Translations under genes and position numbers: made by a program
The notes under the pieces: generated by a model
Told to the model about the DNA's origin: nothing
The model's database searches: none
Seen by the model: only the letters and a program-made list of their open reading frames with translations
NCBI RefSeq assembly: GCF_021568695.1
Contig: NZ_JAKGTI010000001.1
Coordinates: 1,240,001 to 1,304,000 of the forward strand
Source of the DNA: Maritalea mediterranea
GTDB taxonomy: Bacteria > Pseudomonadota > Alphaproteobacteria > Rhizobiales > Devosiaceae
Reading direction: 5' to 3'
DNA length: 64,000 nucleotides
Part shown: piece after piece, positions 9,115-18,719 of the stretch
How positions within the stretch are numbered: the stretch's first letter is position 1
How the letters are laid out: each line of letters opens with the position of its first letter

Positions 9115-9528
9115 ATGGCCAAAGGTGAATGCAATTGTGGCGCAGTGGCGTTTGAAATTCATAAGCCCATTCAGGATGTTATTATTTGTCATTGCTCTAT
9201 ATGCCGCAAGGCGACGGGCAATAATGGCATGGCGCTTGTGCTCGTGATGAATGAGGAGTTCACCTGGCTGCGCGGGCAGGAGCATATCCAATATTGGAAA
9301 AAGCCCGACGCGGATTGGGAAGGCTGGTTCTGCCAGATCTGTGGCTCCACCTTGCCCGGCCGCAATGATGATACCAAGCTGTATGTGCCGGTTGGATTGA
9401 TCACCGAAGGCGGTGAAAATCTGCGTGTCGCCCATCATATTTTCACCAATTCCCGCGCGGCATGGGATGAAATTGGTGATGGCGGCGTGCAGCATCCGCA
9501 TGAGTTTGGCTCTGGATTGGGGGTATAG
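9115..9528 (+). CDS. GFA-family (glutathione-dependent formaldehyde-activating/CENP-V) zinc protein
   Basis: The 137-residue product shows the Cys pattern of the GFA zinc fold: 'CNCGAV' (6-11), 'CHCSICRKATG' (~27-37) and 'CQICGS' (~79-84). The family is a small zinc beta-fold found in Gfa and CENP-V; most bacterial members have no proven reaction. The start at 9115 is fixed by AAGGAGG at 9103-9109, 5 nt upstream; an earlier in-frame GTG at 9076 and ATG at 9082 lack such a site. It is monocistronic, with a long non-coding gap behind it. Confidence 0.9.
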   Translation: MAKGECNCGAVAFEIHKPIQDVIICHCSICRKATGNNGMALVLVMNEEFTWLRGQEHIQYWKKPDADWEGWFCQICGSTLPGRNDDTKLYVPVGLITEGGENLRVAHHIFTNSRAAWDEIGDGGVQHPHEFGSGLGV

Positions 9529-9559
9529 CTTGGTGGTGGCTGCGGTTTGGTGTCGTTTG

Positions 9560-9580
9560 GTCCCGGATCAAGTCCGGGAC
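9560..9580. repeat. REP-like palindrome, GTCCCGGA family
   Basis: The 21-bp copy GTCCCGGATCAAGTCCGGGAC has 8-bp complementary arms around a TCAAG loop and is the type copy for this gap. Confidence 0.8.
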
Positions 9581-9713
9581 GGCCATGTTGTGTGTCGGGG
9601 TTGGTGTTTCCTCTTCATGGTGATCTAGACCCTTTGGCAGTTGCTGAGGATTTTTGGCTTGTGCCCCAGATTGTGCGGTTCGGGAATATGCCATATCGCC
9701 CCTCCCTGAGGCC

Positions 9714-9734
9714 GTCCCGGACTTGATGCGGGAC
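9714..9734. repeat. REP-like palindrome, GTCCCGGA family
   Basis: GTCCCGGACTTGATGCGGGAC is the same element in the opposite orientation (CTTGA loop), with one arm mismatch. Confidence 0.75.
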
Positions 9735-10294
9735 CAACTCACGAATACCGCCCATACCAAAGCGCCCGACATGCACAGCATTCGGGGGATCATTTGCGGG
9801 GCACGAGATGGTGCAAAACTCGTGTGGTTGCGCAGAAAAATGAGCCTATTCCCATCTCGCGCCAACGGCATTTTTCGCTCAGCCAAGCCGGTTCGAGGTG
9901 CTGACCCAATATCCCCATCCTCAAAAGGACGCCCTCGGTGTCGGGCAAAACCAACATGGCGGCGCGGCCACCGCGTCCGGCTAACCCACCGTTTCTCCCT
10001 TCTTGCTGCTCAAGCGCCGCATATACCCCGTCTGTTCGTCAACAAACCGCATGGGGCGGAAGATGAATATGATTTTATCACGGTCTTGAGGGGCGGGGAT
10101 AAGTTTTTGCCGTGGCAGACAGGTAGGGATTAAGGCGATTGTGTCTTCAAAGTTGAATAATCACTTTAATTCAGTGTGTTAATCGATGGCACGGTCGCAA
10201 TGTGGTCTGCCAGTCGCGAAATAGGCACAACTTAAAATTGTGCGAAATTGCTTGAAATGTGTGATTTGCTGTTTTTATGGTTTGACGCAGTTTG

Positions 10295-10315
10295 GTCCCG
10301 AATCAAGTCCGGGAC
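10295..10315. repeat. REP-like palindrome, GTCCCGGA family
   Basis: GTCCCGAATCAAGTCCGGGAC has one arm mismatch against the copy at 9560. Confidence 0.75.
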
Positions 10316-10451
10316 GGCCTCTGGGGCGGGAGCGTCATGGGACGTCGCAAGGCTGTGCCCTCCGAGGTGAGTGTAAAAAGTCTGACTAATATTTGGGTTG
10401 ACTAAGCCTTCACGCAAATGAGGTTACCTAACCTGTCCAAACGGGGTGGCG

Positions 10452-10472
10452 GTCCCGGACCTGATCCGGGAC
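10452..10472. repeat. REP-like palindrome, GTCCCGGA family
   Basis: GTCCCGGACCTGATCCGGGAC is a perfectly paired copy in the inverted orientation. Confidence 0.75.
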
Positions 10473-10534
10473 CAAAGGTCGTGAATCTCTTGCACGACAA
10501 TTGCGGGATTTTTCCGTCTCATTGAAGCCAGATG

Positions 10535-10561
10535 AAAAAATCCCCGACAAAAGTCGGGGAT
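10535..10561 (-). terminator. Rho-independent terminator of outer-membrane protein gene
   Basis: Read on the minus strand, TCCCCGAC-TTTT-GTCGGGGA is followed by TTTTTT. It lies about 24 nt past the stop of the gene at 10585-11115. Confidence 0.88.
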
Positions 10562-10584
10562 CAAAACCTAAATGTTGTGACGAC

Positions 10585-11115
10585 TTAGAAGTGCCAGAGG
10601 GCAGACGCGCCGAAGCTGTGGCCGGTGTTGCCGGTGTCGGACCAACCGAGATATTTATATTCGAAATCAAGCGTAACTTGATCGGAAACCACAAACTCGG
10701 TGCCAAGGCCGATGGACGTATATTGGTCGCCAGTGTCGTAAAAATGTCGACCAATGCCCGCATAGGCCAGCACATCCTGCGTGAACAAATAACCTGCGCG
10801 CGCCTCGATGCCACCACTGCCGCCCATTGCGCCAGAACCTTGATCGCGATAGCCGCCTAGCCAAATTTCTGCACCGATCAGGAAATCGTCTTGCGTTACA
10901 TTCACGCCGACAATGGCATCAAGCTGAGCCATGGTGTCACCATTTATATTTGCGCCACCGATGCCAACGCCGGCATAAAACCCTTCCCAATCAAATCCAA
11001 CCTGTACATATTCTGTTGGCAATGGCGGATAGTCGATCGCATCGCCTGCCAGCGCAGAACCAACCATTAACAATGTTGTGGCGGAAAGTGTAAGAATAGA
11101 TTTGAGTTTGGTCAT
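10585..11115 (-). CDS. Small outer-membrane beta-barrel protein
   Basis: The 176-residue product has a Sec signal peptide (basic 'MTKLK', hydrophobic core, cleavage near 'GSALA|GD', residues 20-24). A barrel-type sequence follows, with alternating hydrophobic strands rich in Gly and aromatic residues ('GFYAGVGIGGANI', 'EARAGYLF', 'LAYAGIGRHF', 'VTLDFEYKYLGWSD'). It ends in the C-terminal Phe ('SALWHF') recognised by the BAM complex. Size and pattern suit an eight-stranded OmpW/Omp25-like barrel. It has its own terminator and a 350-bp non-coding upstream region, and is probably monocistronic. Its role (structural or small-molecule pore) cannot be told. Confidence 0.85.
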   Translation of the reverse strand: MTKLKSILTLSATTLLMVGSALAGDAIDYPPLPTEYVQVGFDWEGFYAGVGIGGANINGDTMAQLDAIVGVNVTQDDFLIGAEIWLGGYRDQGSGAMGGSGGIEARAGYLFTQDVLAYAGIGRHFYDTGDQYTSIGLGTEFVVSDQVTLDFEYKYLGWSDTGNTGHSFGASALWHF

Positions 11116-12970
<1,855 letters not shown>

Positions 12971-12971
<1 letters not shown>

Positions 12972-13399
12972 TGTCAGGCTTTGAGAAGCTTTTATTGCTG
13001 ATCACTTTTGCGCAAGTTGCGCTGACGTTCGGGGTGCTGTTTTATCTGGGGCGGCTGCGGCTGCCCCTGGTGCAGGCGGGCGAGGTGAAGGTGGCAGACA
13101 TCGCGCTGCATGATGGCAATTGGCCCGAAAAGTCGCAGCAAGTTTCGAATAATTTCAACAACCAGTTTCAATTACCTGTGCTGTTTTATGCGGCGGTGGC
13201 GATTTGCTTTGCGGTGCGGTTCGTGCCCGGCATCTTTTTGTTGTGCGCATTCGGCTTTGTTTTAAGCCGTTATGTGCACGCCTATATCCATTGCACCACA
13301 AACCGTGTATATCGCCGGTTCTATGCTTATTTTGCCGGGTTGGTGTTGCTCACCATTGGGTGGATTGACCTGGTGATTGAGCTGATGTTGGTTTTGTGA
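12971..13399 (+). CDS. MAPEG-family membrane protein
   Basis: The 142-residue product has four hydrophobic segments (about 6-27, 63-85, 88-105, 115-140) with the MAPEG pattern: 'NNFNNQFQLPVLFYA' after TM1, where Asn/Gln and Pro mark the glutathione/eicosanoid-type fold, and 'SRYVHAYIHCTTN' after TM3. The inner-membrane proteins of this group in alphaproteobacteria have no assigned reaction. It overlaps the guaB stop by one base and is followed 7 nt later by rsmB, so it sits inside a guaB operon. Confidence 0.88.
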
Positions 13400-13406
13400 G
13401 GCGAAA

Positions 13407-14702
13407 ATGCGGTTACCCGGCAGATTAAGTGCAGCGATTGAAGTGCTCAATGACATTGAAAAGCGCAAACGGCCCGTGGCCGATGCGCTGAAGGATTGGG
13501 GCTTGTCGCATCGCTTTGCCGGCTCGGGAGACCGCGCGGCCATCGGCAATATTGTTTATGACGCTTTGCGCAAAAAGCTGAGCAACGCCCATGTCGCTGG
13601 CGGCGACACGGGGCGCCATCTGGCCTTTGCCACCCTGATCCGCGATTGGGGCGAAACGCCTAAAAGCTTGCACGCCATGTTTGAGGGCGACAAATTTGCG
13701 CCCGAACCGTTGAGCGATAAAGAAATCGCCACGCTTACGCGCGCAAACCCGCTGGCCGATGCGCCGCTGCATGTGCAAGCCGATATTCCGGAATGGTGTC
13801 AAAACTCATTCGAACGCAATTTTGATGAGGAGTGGGTGGCTGAGGGCCAGGCGCTGGCCACGCGTCCGCCAGTCGACTTGCGGGTGAATACGCTAAAGGC
13901 CAATCGTGACAAGGTGCTCAAAGCGCTTAAGCGCGTGAAACCTGTAGCAACTGAAATCGCACTGAATGGCGTGCGCCTAAAGGCTGGCACAACTGACGCG
14001 CGTACACCCAATGTGCAGGCGGAAGAGGGCTACCAAAAAGGCTGGTATGAAGTGCAGGACGAGGGCAGCCAGATCGTGGCTGACCTGATCTTTGCGCGGC
14101 CGGGCGAAAAGGTGCTGGACCTTTGCGCTGGGGCCGGGGGCAAAAGCCTCGCCATGGCGGCGGCCATGGAAAATAAGGGCCAGATTTTTGCCTATGACAG
14201 CGACCGCAAACGCCTCTCGGCGATTTTTGAGCGCATCAAACGCGCCGGGGCGCACAATATCCAAGTGCGCCAGCCGGACGATGGATCGCTGGATGATCTG
14301 CTGGACAGCATGGATAAAGTGGTTGTGGATGCGCCGTGCACCGGTTCCGGCACCTGGCGGCGGCGACCCGATGCCAAATGGCGCCTCAGCCGCGAACAGC
14401 TGGATGTGCGCCTGCGCGAGCAGGAAGAAGTACTCTCGCAAGCGATTCCCTTTGTGAAAGTGGGCGGCTTCTTGATCTATATTACCTGCTCGGTGTTTCC
14501 GGAAGAAAATGAGGGGCAAATCTATGCCTTTCTCGATGAAAACCCCAGCTTTGAATTGGTGTCGGCAGGGGAAGTCTGGCAAGACCTTTATGGCTTTGAC
14601 AAACCACAGCCCTGGTCGTCTGATCTGAAATCGATCACCCTGACCCCGGGCACCACGAACACCGATGGTTTTTATTTCGCCGTGATGCTCCGCAACGCTT
14701 AA
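13407..14702 (+). CDS. rsmB: 16S rRNA (cytosine(967)-C(5))-methyltransferase, RsmB/NOL1/NOP2/Sun family
   Basis: The 431-residue product has an N-terminal NusB-like RNA-binding region and a C-terminal m5C methyltransferase. The SAM site is 'VLDLCAGAGGKSLAMA' (~233-248). The two catalytic cysteines are in 'VVDAPCTGSGTWRRRPD' (motif IV) and 'YITCSVFPEENE' (motif VI). The C-terminus is a PUA-like end, 'TNTDGFYFAVM'. It follows the MAPEG gene by 7 nt. The family has several sub-specificities, so assignment to C967 is by overall length and context, not a unique residue. Confidence 0.9.
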   Translation: MRLPGRLSAAIEVLNDIEKRKRPVADALKDWGLSHRFAGSGDRAAIGNIVYDALRKKLSNAHVAGGDTGRHLAFATLIRDWGETPKSLHAMFEGDKFAPEPLSDKEIATLTRANPLADAPLHVQADIPEWCQNSFERNFDEEWVAEGQALATRPPVDLRVNTLKANRDKVLKALKRVKPVATEIALNGVRLKAGTTDARTPNVQAEEGYQKGWYEVQDEGSQIVADLIFARPGEKVLDLCAGAGGKSLAMAAAMENKGQIFAYDSDRKRLSAIFERIKRAGAHNIQVRQPDDGSLDDLLDSMDKVVVDAPCTGSGTWRRRPDAKWRLSREQLDVRLREQEEVLSQAIPFVKVGGFLIYITCSVFPEENEGQIYAFLDENPSFELVSAGEVWQDLYGFDKPQPWSSDLKSITLTPGTTNTDGFYFAVMLRNA

Positions 14703-14775
14703 AATTGTTAGCGTTTTAGCGAAAAATTTAACCTTGCCTGATAGCTTGAACGACAATCAAGTTTTCGAGGCAACC

Positions 14776-16173
14776 ATGAGTTCTGGGACCCCACAGCAGC
14801 AGATTCATCTGGCCGAATTATTGGCCGCGCTCAGCCATGCGCTCGACATTACCGAGGGGCAACCGGTGGGCCATTGCGTGCGCGCCTGTTGGACGGGGTT
14901 GCATGTGGGACAGCAAATGGGGCTCAAGTCGGGCCAATTGTCCGATCTGTATTACACGATTTTGCTCAAGGATTTAGGCTGTTCCAGCAATGCAGCGCGC
15001 ATCTGTGCCCATTATCTGGCCGACGATCTGACCTTTAAGAATGAGTTCAAAAAGGTCGATGGCAGCCTGCCGCAAGTGCTCAATTTTGTGATCACCCAGT
15101 CGGGCGTAAAAGCCAATATGGCCGATAAGTTCAGATCGATTATCACCACGCTGCGTCACGGTGGTCAGATCACCCGTGAACTGATCGAGACGCGCTGCCA
15201 GCGCGGCGCGGCCATCGCACGGCAAATGCATTTCAACGATGCGGTACAGCAGGGCATTTTGAGCCTAGATGAACATTGGGACGGCACGGGCCAGCCCGAC
15301 AAGTTGCAGGGGCTTGAAATTCCGCTCTACTCGCAGATTGCGCTGTTGGGACAAGTGGTGGACGTGTTCTTTATGAATGACGGACGCGACGAGGCCATCA
15401 AGGCGGTGCGCAGCCGGGCGGGCACCTGGTTCAACCCCAAAGTGGTGGATGCTTTTCTCGCGCTTGAAACTGATGAGGCCTATTGGCAGACGCTCGCCCG
15501 TAACGATCTCTCGGACATTATTTATAGATTTGAACCCGGCCAGAGCGCCCGGATTGCGGACGAAGACTATCTCGACGATATTGCGCAAGCATTCGCTCAA
15601 GTGGTGGACAGCAAAAGCCCGTTTACCGCAGGCCATTCCGAACGGGTGACCCTGTTTGCCGATTTGATCGCCGAACAAATGGGCTATGCGGAAGAAAAGC
15701 GTCGCTGGCTGCGCCGGGCAGCCCTCTTGCACGATATTGGCAAGCTGGGCGTATCCAACTCGGTTTTGGATAAACCAGGACGACTGAATGACGAAGAGTT
15801 TGCCGAAATTAAGAAACACCCCGTCTATTCGAAAGACATCTTGGCCAATATCCGCGCATTCGGCGATATTGCACCGGTGGCTGGCGGTCACCATGAACGA
15901 TTGGACGGTAAGGGCTATCCGTTTGGATTAAAGGGCGATGAAATAGATATGGACACGCGCATTGTCACCGTGGCCGATATTTTTGATGCGCTGACTGCCG
16001 ATCGACCTTACCGCGCAGCAATGCCCGTGCCCAAAGCGCTCAACATTATGCGTGAAATGGTGGACGACGCCATCGACCGCAATTGCTTTACCGCGCTGTG
16101 CGCCGCCATTGCCAAATTTGATCAATTGCCCACTGCGGACCGGCAAGCAGGTGAGTTGAAAGCGGTAAGCTAG
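14776..16173 (+). CDS. Tandem HD-GYP domain protein (c-di-GMP phosphodiesterase class II-like)
   Basis: The 465-residue product carries two HD-GYP-type regions. In the first (about 15-250) the HD motif has become 'LLKDLGCSSNA' and the HHExxDGxGYP motif reads 'DEHWDGTGQP', so its metal site looks lost. The second (about 285-450) is complete: 'HSERVTLFADLIA', 'LLHDIGKLGV', 'HPVYSKDIL', 'HHERLDGKGYPFGL', 'RIVTVADIFDALTADRPYR'. That domain should hydrolyse c-di-GMP. The start at 14776 has GAGG 6 nt upstream; an upstream TTG at 14734 lacks one. It is the last gene of the guaB run and ends just before a palindrome-rich gap. Confidence 0.9.
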   Translation: MSSGTPQQQIHLAELLAALSHALDITEGQPVGHCVRACWTGLHVGQQMGLKSGQLSDLYYTILLKDLGCSSNAARICAHYLADDLTFKNEFKKVDGSLPQVLNFVITQSGVKANMADKFRSIITTLRHGGQITRELIETRCQRGAAIARQMHFNDAVQQGILSLDEHWDGTGQPDKLQGLEIPLYSQIALLGQVVDVFFMNDGRDEAIKAVRSRAGTWFNPKVVDAFLALETDEAYWQTLARNDLSDIIYRFEPGQSARIADEDYLDDIAQAFAQVVDSKSPFTAGHSERVTLFADLIAEQMGYAEEKRRWLRRAALLHDIGKLGVSNSVLDKPGRLNDEEFAEIKKHPVYSKDILANIRAFGDIAPVAGGHHERLDGKGYPFGLKGDEIDMDTRIVTVADIFDALTADRPYRAAMPVPKALNIMREMVDDAIDRNCFTALCAAIAKFDQLPTADRQAGELKAVS

Positions 16174-16216
16174 GCGCGCGCCAAGAAAATTTCGGGCAAT
16201 AGCTAACTGTACGGCC

Positions 16217-16237
16217 ATCCCGGCCTTGAGCCGGGAT
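16217..16237. repeat. REP-like palindrome, ATCCCGGC family
   Basis: ATCCCGGCCTTGAGCCGGGAT lies 43 nt past the HD-GYP gene stop and may also act as its transcript end. A CCCCGG-family palindrome follows 18 nt on. Confidence 0.8.
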
Positions 16238-16254
16238 CAGCTTCCGTAACATGA

Positions 16255-16715
16255 CCCCGGATCAAGTCCGGGGCGGCCCCAAATGGAGGCTTTGCAATCG
16301 ACTGTTCGCATGACTGCGGTAATGTACCCGCCATATTGCAATTATTGACGCCCTTTATTCGAACATTCTCTTTCACTGCTTTCCTCAGCTTCGTCATACC
16401 CACCGCCGTCACCCCAAGACTTGATCTTGGGGGCTATTTCACATTGGCCGCAGCGCAGGGTGAGCGCAATTTTGGCCAAACTCATGCCAAGACATGAGTT
16501 GGAATGGATTGCAAGATCAAGTATTGCAATGACGATGTGTGTGGGGAGAGGACGTGCCGCACCTGAAACGCCAACTGGCCCCGGATCATGTCCGGGGCGG
16601 TGAGACTGGCGAGGGCATGTGAGTCTTCATAGGTGCGCGGCTCAGGTCGACAATGCATATTGTGCTGCATACCTGTCGGTCCCCTCCCAACTCCATCCCG
16701 GCCTTGAGCCGGGAT
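16255..16715. repeat. Composite palindrome block, copy A (~460 bp)
   Basis: The block contains, in order, palindromes at 16255-16273 (CCCCGGATCAAGTCCGGGG), 16412-16432 (CCCCAAGACTTGATCTTGGGG), 16579-16597 and 16695-16715 (ATCCCGGCCTTGAGCCGGGAT). Shared linker sequence between them includes 'TTTCACATTGGCCGCAGCGC' and 'GAATGGATTGCAAGATCAAG'. The same four palindromes and linkers recur in the same order at 17722-18151. No gene lies in this copy. Confidence 0.85.
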
Positions 16716-17650
16716 CAATTCTCCCCATTAGCCGAATAGGCTCGCAACACCCGCAGTGCCATCAATGTGGTCCAGCGGCTGGGCTGGCGACCTTTTTCCA
16801 TTTTGAAATGTACTTGGCCGGCGCGGGCCGCTTCGGTGCGCCAGCGGCCATCTTTGTGTCGTTTGGCCCGCAACACATCTATCGCGTCTAGCATCCGGTC
16901 ATCCCAGGGCACCCGCGCGGCCTGAAAATGATCTAGGGCGCGCAAGATGTTATAGTACCAGCGCGGCGGGAAGCTGAGTTGCAAAAAGTCCTTGCGAATA
17001 ATCTCGCCAGTGCGGTCCGACTTATAAAAGCGGTGCAGCAGCATGAACTCGCGCGCCGCAGCCGCGCAGTTTTTTAATTCTGCCGCGCGGTAGGTGTAGC
17101 CGTTGACGAGATATTCATGAATGCCTTCCAATACCGAGACGGTGGAGTGCAGGGAACTATGATGCGGCTTGGCGCGGTTGGAGCGGCAGTTAAATCCGCC
17201 ATCCTGCATATGCTGGTCGATCAGAAAATCGACAATTGAGGTCAACTCTTCCGCAGGTGTGCCAAAATAGCTGGCATAGTTCAGCACCATGCCATTGACA
17301 CAAACATCGCTGCGGGGGTCGGACTGCCCGCATCGAATGCCGCCATCATCGCTCTTTTGCTCAGCAAAAATCTTGCGAATGCTGTCGCGAATGGCGGCAT
17401 GATCCGGGGCAATATTCAGCAGTTTCAGATCAAGCAGCGTATAGTGCGAGCTGATCCATTTGGGTTGATAAAAGCGATCGCCCCAAACCCCGTCAGACCC
17501 GCGCGCCGCCAAAAACTGCGCGCCCCAACCCTCCGTGGCAATGCGCGCACGAATATCGGGCCGCCCCTCATCGAGAAGGTCGCGATAGGTCTGATACTGA
17601 ATGGCCGGATCGTCGGCCAATAGCCAATCAATGATTTCATCCTGAGTCAT
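16715..17650 (-). CDS. Squalene-cyclase/prenyltransferase-fold protein of unknown function
   Basis: The 311-residue product looks like an alpha-alpha toroid of the terpene cyclase/prenyltransferase superfamily. QW-like repeats are visible: 'GSDGVWGDRFY' (51-61), 'KSDDGGIRCG' (99-108), 'HMQDGGFNCRSN' (147-158) and 'HKDGRWRTE' (265-273). Length is about half that of a squalene-hopene cyclase, and no DXDD protonation motif or signal peptide is visible, so it is unlikely to be a hopene synthase. It stands alone between two diverged copies of a composite repeat block. Its stop codon (16715-16717) begins on the last base of a palindrome. Confidence 0.7.
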   Translation of the reverse strand: MTQDEIIDWLLADDPAIQYQTYRDLLDEGRPDIRARIATEGWGAQFLAARGSDGVWGDRFYQPKWISSHYTLLDLKLLNIAPDHAAIRDSIRKIFAEQKSDDGGIRCGQSDPRSDVCVNGMVLNYASYFGTPAEELTSIVDFLIDQHMQDGGFNCRSNRAKPHHSSLHSTVSVLEGIHEYLVNGYTYRAAELKNCAAAAREFMLLHRFYKSDRTGEIIRKDFLQLSFPPRWYYNILRALDHFQAARVPWDDRMLDAIDVLRAKRHKDGRWRTEAARAGQVHFKMEKGRQPSRWTTLMALRVLRAYSANGEN

Positions 17651-17721
17651 GGCAATAGATTAGCATGCGGCGCTGCTGATGAGTTGATATTGGTCAAGGG
17701 GCGCACGGCGTGTGGTTTTGG

Positions 17722-18151
17722 CCCCGGATCAAGTCCGGGTTTGCCCCAAATAGTGGCCTCGCAATATGCTGCCTGAAATTCAGCAATATTGGGAAGCTAT
17801 TCGACCAGCATCCCCCGTTCTCCTCAGCATCACCACACGCACCGCCGTCACCCCAAGACTTGATCTTGGGGTCCATTTCACATTGGCCGCAGCGCAGGGT
17901 CAGCGCAAATTTGGTCAAACTTGTGCCAAGACTACAGGTGGAATGGATTGCAAGATCAAGTCTCGCAATGACGTAGTGGTTGAGGAGAAGGCGGGTCGCA
18001 TCGAAACGCCGACTGGCCCCGGATCAAGTCCGGGGCGGTGAAGCTGGCAAAAGCATCTTGTGTAGCTGTAGGACAGCTGTCGCAGGAGGTTCGGGATGAG
18101 CGCTATTCAAGCTCATGCCTCCCCGTCACCATCCCGGCCTTGAGCCGGGAT
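17722..18151. repeat. Composite palindrome block, copy B (~430 bp)
   Basis: Direct-orientation relative of 16255-16715, with palindromes at 17722-17739, 17851-17871, 18017-18035 and 18131-18151 and matching linkers. The first ~100 nt after the first palindrome is the least conserved part. The two blocks flank the squalene-cyclase-like gene. Confidence 0.85.
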
Positions 18152-18403
18152 CAATTGAATGCATCTTGCAGACACATCAGCTTACAAATCGACAACGCAC
18201 TTTTTAGAGTGACCACATTGCTTAACGTGGTTTTTGAAATGAAAGATTTCGCCAAGCTATTTTGGGTGCACCTTGTTACAAGGCGACAGCACCTACCAGT
18301 AATATCCACCGCCATCTTTGTTTGCGGTCAATGGCTTTTATAAGCGGTAAACGATAAACTTGTACCGACTTCAGTTTGGGCCTTTATTCTGGTCTTTTTA
18401 TCT
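18152..18403. other. Non-coding tail behind repeat block B
   Basis: AT-richer sequence with no gene. The last ~60 nt are open in frame with the small membrane ORF that follows and translate to a hydrophobic stretch (through 'VWAFILVFLS') preceded by a stop, which raises the possibility of a 5'-truncated gene. Confidence 0.4.
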
Positions 18404-18667
18404 ATGGTTTTAGAAACGCCCTTTTCATTTGCATTCTATGGTTTTGATCCTGACATAAAGGATCATCATACCGCATTGCCTAATGTCCCGCTAGGGAAGC
18501 AGTTTTGTGTCACACTTGTGGGATTGGGCGTGGTGTTAAGCTACTTCGCCTTGCTGGCTTTTCCAGTTTGGGCTTATCTAGTTGTGATGGCGTTTTTCTT
18601 GATAATATTGCATAATCAATATTGGCGCTCCAAACACGCTAAACGCCATAAACCACACAGCCCATAA
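18404..18667 (+). CDS. Small membrane protein, hypothetical (possibly 5'-truncated)
   Basis: The 87-residue frame has two strongly hydrophobic segments (about 35-55 and 56-70), a periplasmic or cytosolic 'DPDIKDHHTALPN' region before them and a basic, His-rich tail ('HAKRHKPH'). I recognise no family. There is no convincing ribosome site before the ATG. The frame is open for 20 more codons upstream, encoding another hydrophobic stretch without a normal start codon, so this may be the 3' end of a broken gene. It runs into a terminator shared with the convergent helicase gene. Confidence 0.45.
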   Translation: MVLETPFSFAFYGFDPDIKDHHTALPNVPLGKQFCVTLVGLGVVLSYFALLAFPVWAYLVVMAFFLIILHNQYWRSKHAKRHKPHSP

Positions 18668-18697
18668 AAAAAGCCGCCGGAAAATCCAGCGGCTTTC
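18665..18697 (-). terminator. Terminator of RhlE-type helicase gene
   Basis: Arms 18670-18681 and 18685-18696 pair over 11 of 12 positions (AAAGCCGC..GGA). On the minus strand the hairpin is followed by TTTTTTT. It is located between two convergent genes. Confidence 0.85.
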
Positions 18698-18719
18698 AAA
18701 TCTTTACCCGTCAACCAAA

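Larger units (their letters stand above)
9529..10534. other. Gene-poor intergenic region with four inverted-repeat palindromes
   Basis: About 1 kb without a convincing gene. It contains four copies of a 21-bp palindrome (9560, 9714, 10295, 10452). The stretch 9780-10130 is open in one plus frame (159 codons, Arg/Pro/His-rich), but it has no ribosome site, runs through a palindrome and looks like translated repeat sequence. I did not recognise a known RNA in it on either strand. Bases 10134-10290 are AT-rich and featureless. Confidence 0.6.

Noticed and set aside
9830-10130. Two-piece tmRNA or RNase P RNA on either strand
   Set aside because: No tag-peptide coding sequence, no tRNA-like end and no RNase P core motif could be found.
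9654-10133. 159-codon plus-strand open frame
   Set aside because: It runs through a palindrome, has no ribosome site, and its Arg/Pro/His-rich composition is typical of translated repeats.
18038-18343. 101-codon plus-strand open frame
   Set aside because: It starts in repeat block B and includes a palindrome; no ribosome site.
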